Shown piece after piece: positions 62,196 through 64,000 of a DNA stretch of 64,000 nt. The notes beneath the pieces were generated by a model, which saw only the letters and a list, made by a program, of their open reading frames with translations, was not told where the DNA came from and did no database searches. Source of the stretch: Achromobacter kerstersii (GTDB lineage Bacteria; Pseudomonadota; Gammaproteobacteria; Burkholderiales; Burkholderiaceae_B). The position numbers and the translations under genes were made by a program. Where the stretch lies: assembly GCF_902859595.1 (NCBI RefSeq), contig NZ_CADIJQ010000005.1:62001-126000 (forward strand). Reading direction: 5' to 3'. How positions within the stretch are numbered: position 1 is the first letter of the stretch; each line of letters begins with the position of its first letter.

Positions 62196-63493
62196 AGCTT
62201 CTCTACCCGGGCTTTCGACGCAAGCGCGGCAATTCCGCTGCCCAACGTACGGCGATGGCTCACCTTAAGAATGATTACGTCGGTCTTTCGGTCGAGATAG
62301 TCCATCCCCGCTTTAGTAACCTCTTCGGCGATGGCAAGCGTGACAAAATAGCTGCCTTCGCACAAAGCCAGCTCCAGATCGAAAACGACCCGCAGGCGAT
62401 CCCCAGGTTTGGCATCTGCATAGCTGGAATCGTGATAGAGCGTACTCGTGCCAAAGGCGGAAACGCCCTCGACCGTTCTAATAAGCAAGCCCGCCTGCAT
62501 CATCGAGATTGGCGCGAACACCTCGACATCCACCTCGATTCGGGCCTTCTGTCCTATCTCAAAAGCCTCGCACTGCTCGCCAGCCTCATCCAAGGCTCGC
62601 CAGCCGCGGATCAGCGCCCGCATACCGGGATCGTCATCCGGACCCGGCTCAATCGCTCCCGATGTCGCCACTTGCTCCGAAACGGCCCTCTGTTCATCGG
62701 CCGCCGCCTCACCCGACGACACATTTGCGTTCAAATAGCGCAAATAGGTCCGCTCGTCGGAGTAAAGCAACGCGTGGTATTGGTCGACGACTTCTTTGGC
62801 CGGACCCAACCCATGCAATTCGCCCCGATGCAGCAAGGCCGCGCGTTGACAGAATTTCTCCACGGTTGAGGTTGCGTGGGTAACGATCAAGATGGCGCAA
62901 CCGCCGGCTCGCAAACGTTCGATGTAATCAAAACACTTGCGCTGGAACTTCTCATCCCCGACAGACAGCGCTTCATCGACGATCAATACGTCAGGCTGGA
63001 CGCATGCCTGTACCGCAAACGCCAAGCGCACATACATACCGCTTGAATACGTCTTGACAGGCTGCTCCAAGTGCTCCCCGATGTCCGCAAAAGCTATGAT
63101 CTCGTCGATTCGCTCGTCCATCTGGTCTTTGGAGAAGCCCAAAATAGAACCGTTCAGGTAGACGTTCTCGCGTCCCGTGAACTCCGGGTTGAAACCGGAA
63201 CCCAACTCCAATAGCGCAGCAAGCTTGCCGTTGACGGTGGCCTCCCCCGACGTAGGCGCCAGCGTGCCGGCAATAATCTGCAACAACGTACTCTTGCCGC
63301 TGCCATTACGGCCAAGAATTCCTACTGTCTCGCCCTTTTTTACGTCCAGCGTGACATTACGGAGCGCCCAGAATTCCTTGAAATATTGGCGTCGCCCTAG
63401 CGAGAGAAATTGCAGCAAACGATCCCGCGGTTGCGAGTACATCTCAAACCGCTTGGAGACGTTCTCTACCGAAATGACTTTCTCAGAGAACAT
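62192..63493 (-). CDS. wzt: Wzt-type O-antigen ABC transporter ATP-binding protein
   Basis: The 433-residue ATPase has Walker A GRNGSGKST near 63-71, signature YSSGMYVRLAFAVQ, Walker B DVLIVDEALSVGD and a C-terminal domain from about 250 that resembles the Wzt carbohydrate-binding domain (ALLIRTVEGVSAFGTST-like beta-sandwich segments and LCEGSYFVTLAIAEE). That domain recognises the finished glycan end. The start at 63493 overlaps the permease gene by 11 bp. A longer N-terminus from 63589 is not supported by the family. Confidence 0.93.
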   Translation of the reverse strand: MFSEKVISVENVSKRFEMYSQPRDRLLQFLSLGRRQYFKEFWALRNVTLDVKKGETVGILGRNGSGKSTLLQIIAGTLAPTSGEATVNGKLAALLELGSGFNPEFTGRENVYLNGSILGFSKDQMDERIDEIIAFADIGEHLEQPVKTYSSGMYVRLAFAVQACVQPDVLIVDEALSVGDEKFQRKCFDYIERLRAGGCAILIVTHATSTVEKFCQRAALLHRGELHGLGPAKEVVDQYHALLYSDERTYLRYLNANVSSGEAAADEQRAVSEQVATSGAIEPGPDDDPGMRALIRGWRALDEAGEQCEAFEIGQKARIEVDVEVFAPISMMQAGLLIRTVEGVSAFGTSTLYHDSSYADAKPGDRLRVVFDLELALCEGSYFVTLAIAEEVTKAGMDYLDRKTDVIILKVSHRRTLGSGIAALASKARVEKL

Positions 63494-64000
63494 CGGCAAA
63501 CCCCTTCCTTGTTTTTTGGAACCATGAAAAACCCAATGCCGCAACGACCATCGCCACCACCATATAGATTGCCCAAACATCCCACTCAATCGTTTTCCCC
63601 CAGAACAGAACGTTCCGGCTTTGCTCGATAATGAGGGTCAGCGGACTGATATGGAGGAATGGACGAAATCTCTCTGGAATCGCCTCTGCCGCATAAAATA
63701 TGGGTGAGAGAAACATGAGAACGGTTGTAATGATGCTAATGAATTGCGTAACGTCCCGCAGATATACACCCAGCGCCGCAAGGAACCAGCTGAATCCCAA
63801 TATGATGATGGCCAAAGGCAAAATTACCAGCGGGAACAGCACAACGGTCCAATGCGGAACGCCAAACAAGATCAGGTAAAAGATCACCCAAACCAGAAGA
63901 CTGATCAGCATATGGAAGAGCGCCGCACCCAAGGATACGCAAGGAAGCGTTTCCAAAGGGAACACGACCTTTTTGACATAATTGACATTACCCAAGATCA
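63483..64000 (-). CDS. wzm: Wzm-type O-antigen ABC transporter permease, cut by the window edge
   Basis: At least 172 C-terminal residues of an ABC-2 family permease. VFPLETLPCVSLGAALFHML, four to five hydrophobic helices and the conserved GVYLRDVTQFISIITTVLMFLSPIFY segment are visible. With Wzt it exports undecaprenyl-linked O-polysaccharide across the inner membrane. The gene continues beyond 64000; a TTG that could be read as a start at 63995 is only an internal codon. Confidence 0.92.
   Translation of the reverse strand, partial: ILGNVNYVKKVVFPLETLPCVSLGAALFHMLISLLVWVIFYLILFGVPHWTVVLFPLVILPLAIIILGFSWFLAALGVYLRDVTQFISIITTVLMFLSPIFYAAEAIPERFRPFLHISPLTLIIEQSRNVLFWGKTIEWDVWAIYMVVAMVVAALGFSWFQKTRKGFADVL

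Overview
The window is about 64 kb of GC-rich chromosomal DNA from a betaproteobacterium. The family Alcaligenaceae (Achromobacter or a close Bordetella relative) is the best guess. Reasons: an SAH riboswitch in front of ahcY; a Bug-type periplasmic receptor; a lpxL-lpxL-dapF-DUF484-xerC block; birA followed by a type III pantothenate kinase (called Baf in Bordetella); and a DksA that lacks the zinc-finger cysteines. The assignment is by family recognition, not database comparison. No rRNA, tRNA, insertion sequence, prophage or CRISPR array was seen. Both window edges cut genes (ahcY on the left, wzm on the right).

Layout. 0-2.4 kb: ahcY with its riboswitch leader, a GT4 glycosyltransferase and a DUF1289 protein. 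2.5-7.7 kb: a probable catabolic operon (Bug receptor, leuC and leuD paralogues, fluoroacetate-dehalogenase-like hydrolase) divergent from a LysR regulator. 7.7-19.2 kb: more accessory metabolism, with a flavin reductase-GntR pair, a polysaccharide-deacetylase-family protein, a branched-chain-type ABC transporter whose permease and two ATPases are one 829-aa polypeptide, a double-domain Lrp-type regulator, an MHS transporter and an amidase. 19.3-25.2 kb: housekeeping genes metK, two lipid A acyltransferases, dapF, DUF484 and xerC. 25.2-32.6 kb: a metal (zinc) region with znuCBA, DUF1007 and NicO-like genes under a Zur-type box, zur itself, a CobW-family GTPase and dksA. 32.7-36 kb: hslVU behind a heat-shock-like promoter, a CusF-like protein and a cobalamin adenosyltransferase. 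36-39.5 kb: rmlBDAC (dTDP-L-rhamnose). 39.5-46.6 kb: lipA, a LacI-type sensor domain without its DNA-binding part, a Sel1-repeat protein, lipB, DUF493, D-amino acid transaminase, D-Ala-D-Ala carboxypeptidase and an alpha/beta hydrolase. 46.6-50.3 kb: an Mla-like lipid transport operon. 50.3-54.6 kb: birA, coaX, a 54-aa protein, waaA and waaC. 54.8-64 kb: a visibly more AT-rich O-antigen locus with wecB, galE, four glycosyltransferase-type genes or glf, and the wzm-wzt ABC exporter.

Cell-envelope assembly is the main thread: lipid A acylation, Kdo and heptose addition, rhamnose and galactofuranose precursors, O-antigen export, lipid transport and peptidoglycan trimming. Zinc homeostasis is the second thread. 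A third feature is unusual: at least nine short tandem-repeat arrays with units of 7-17 bp lie between genes or inside coding sequence. Several start codons were chosen from Shine-Dalgarno spacing or from ATGA/TGATG overlaps; this is stated where it matters.
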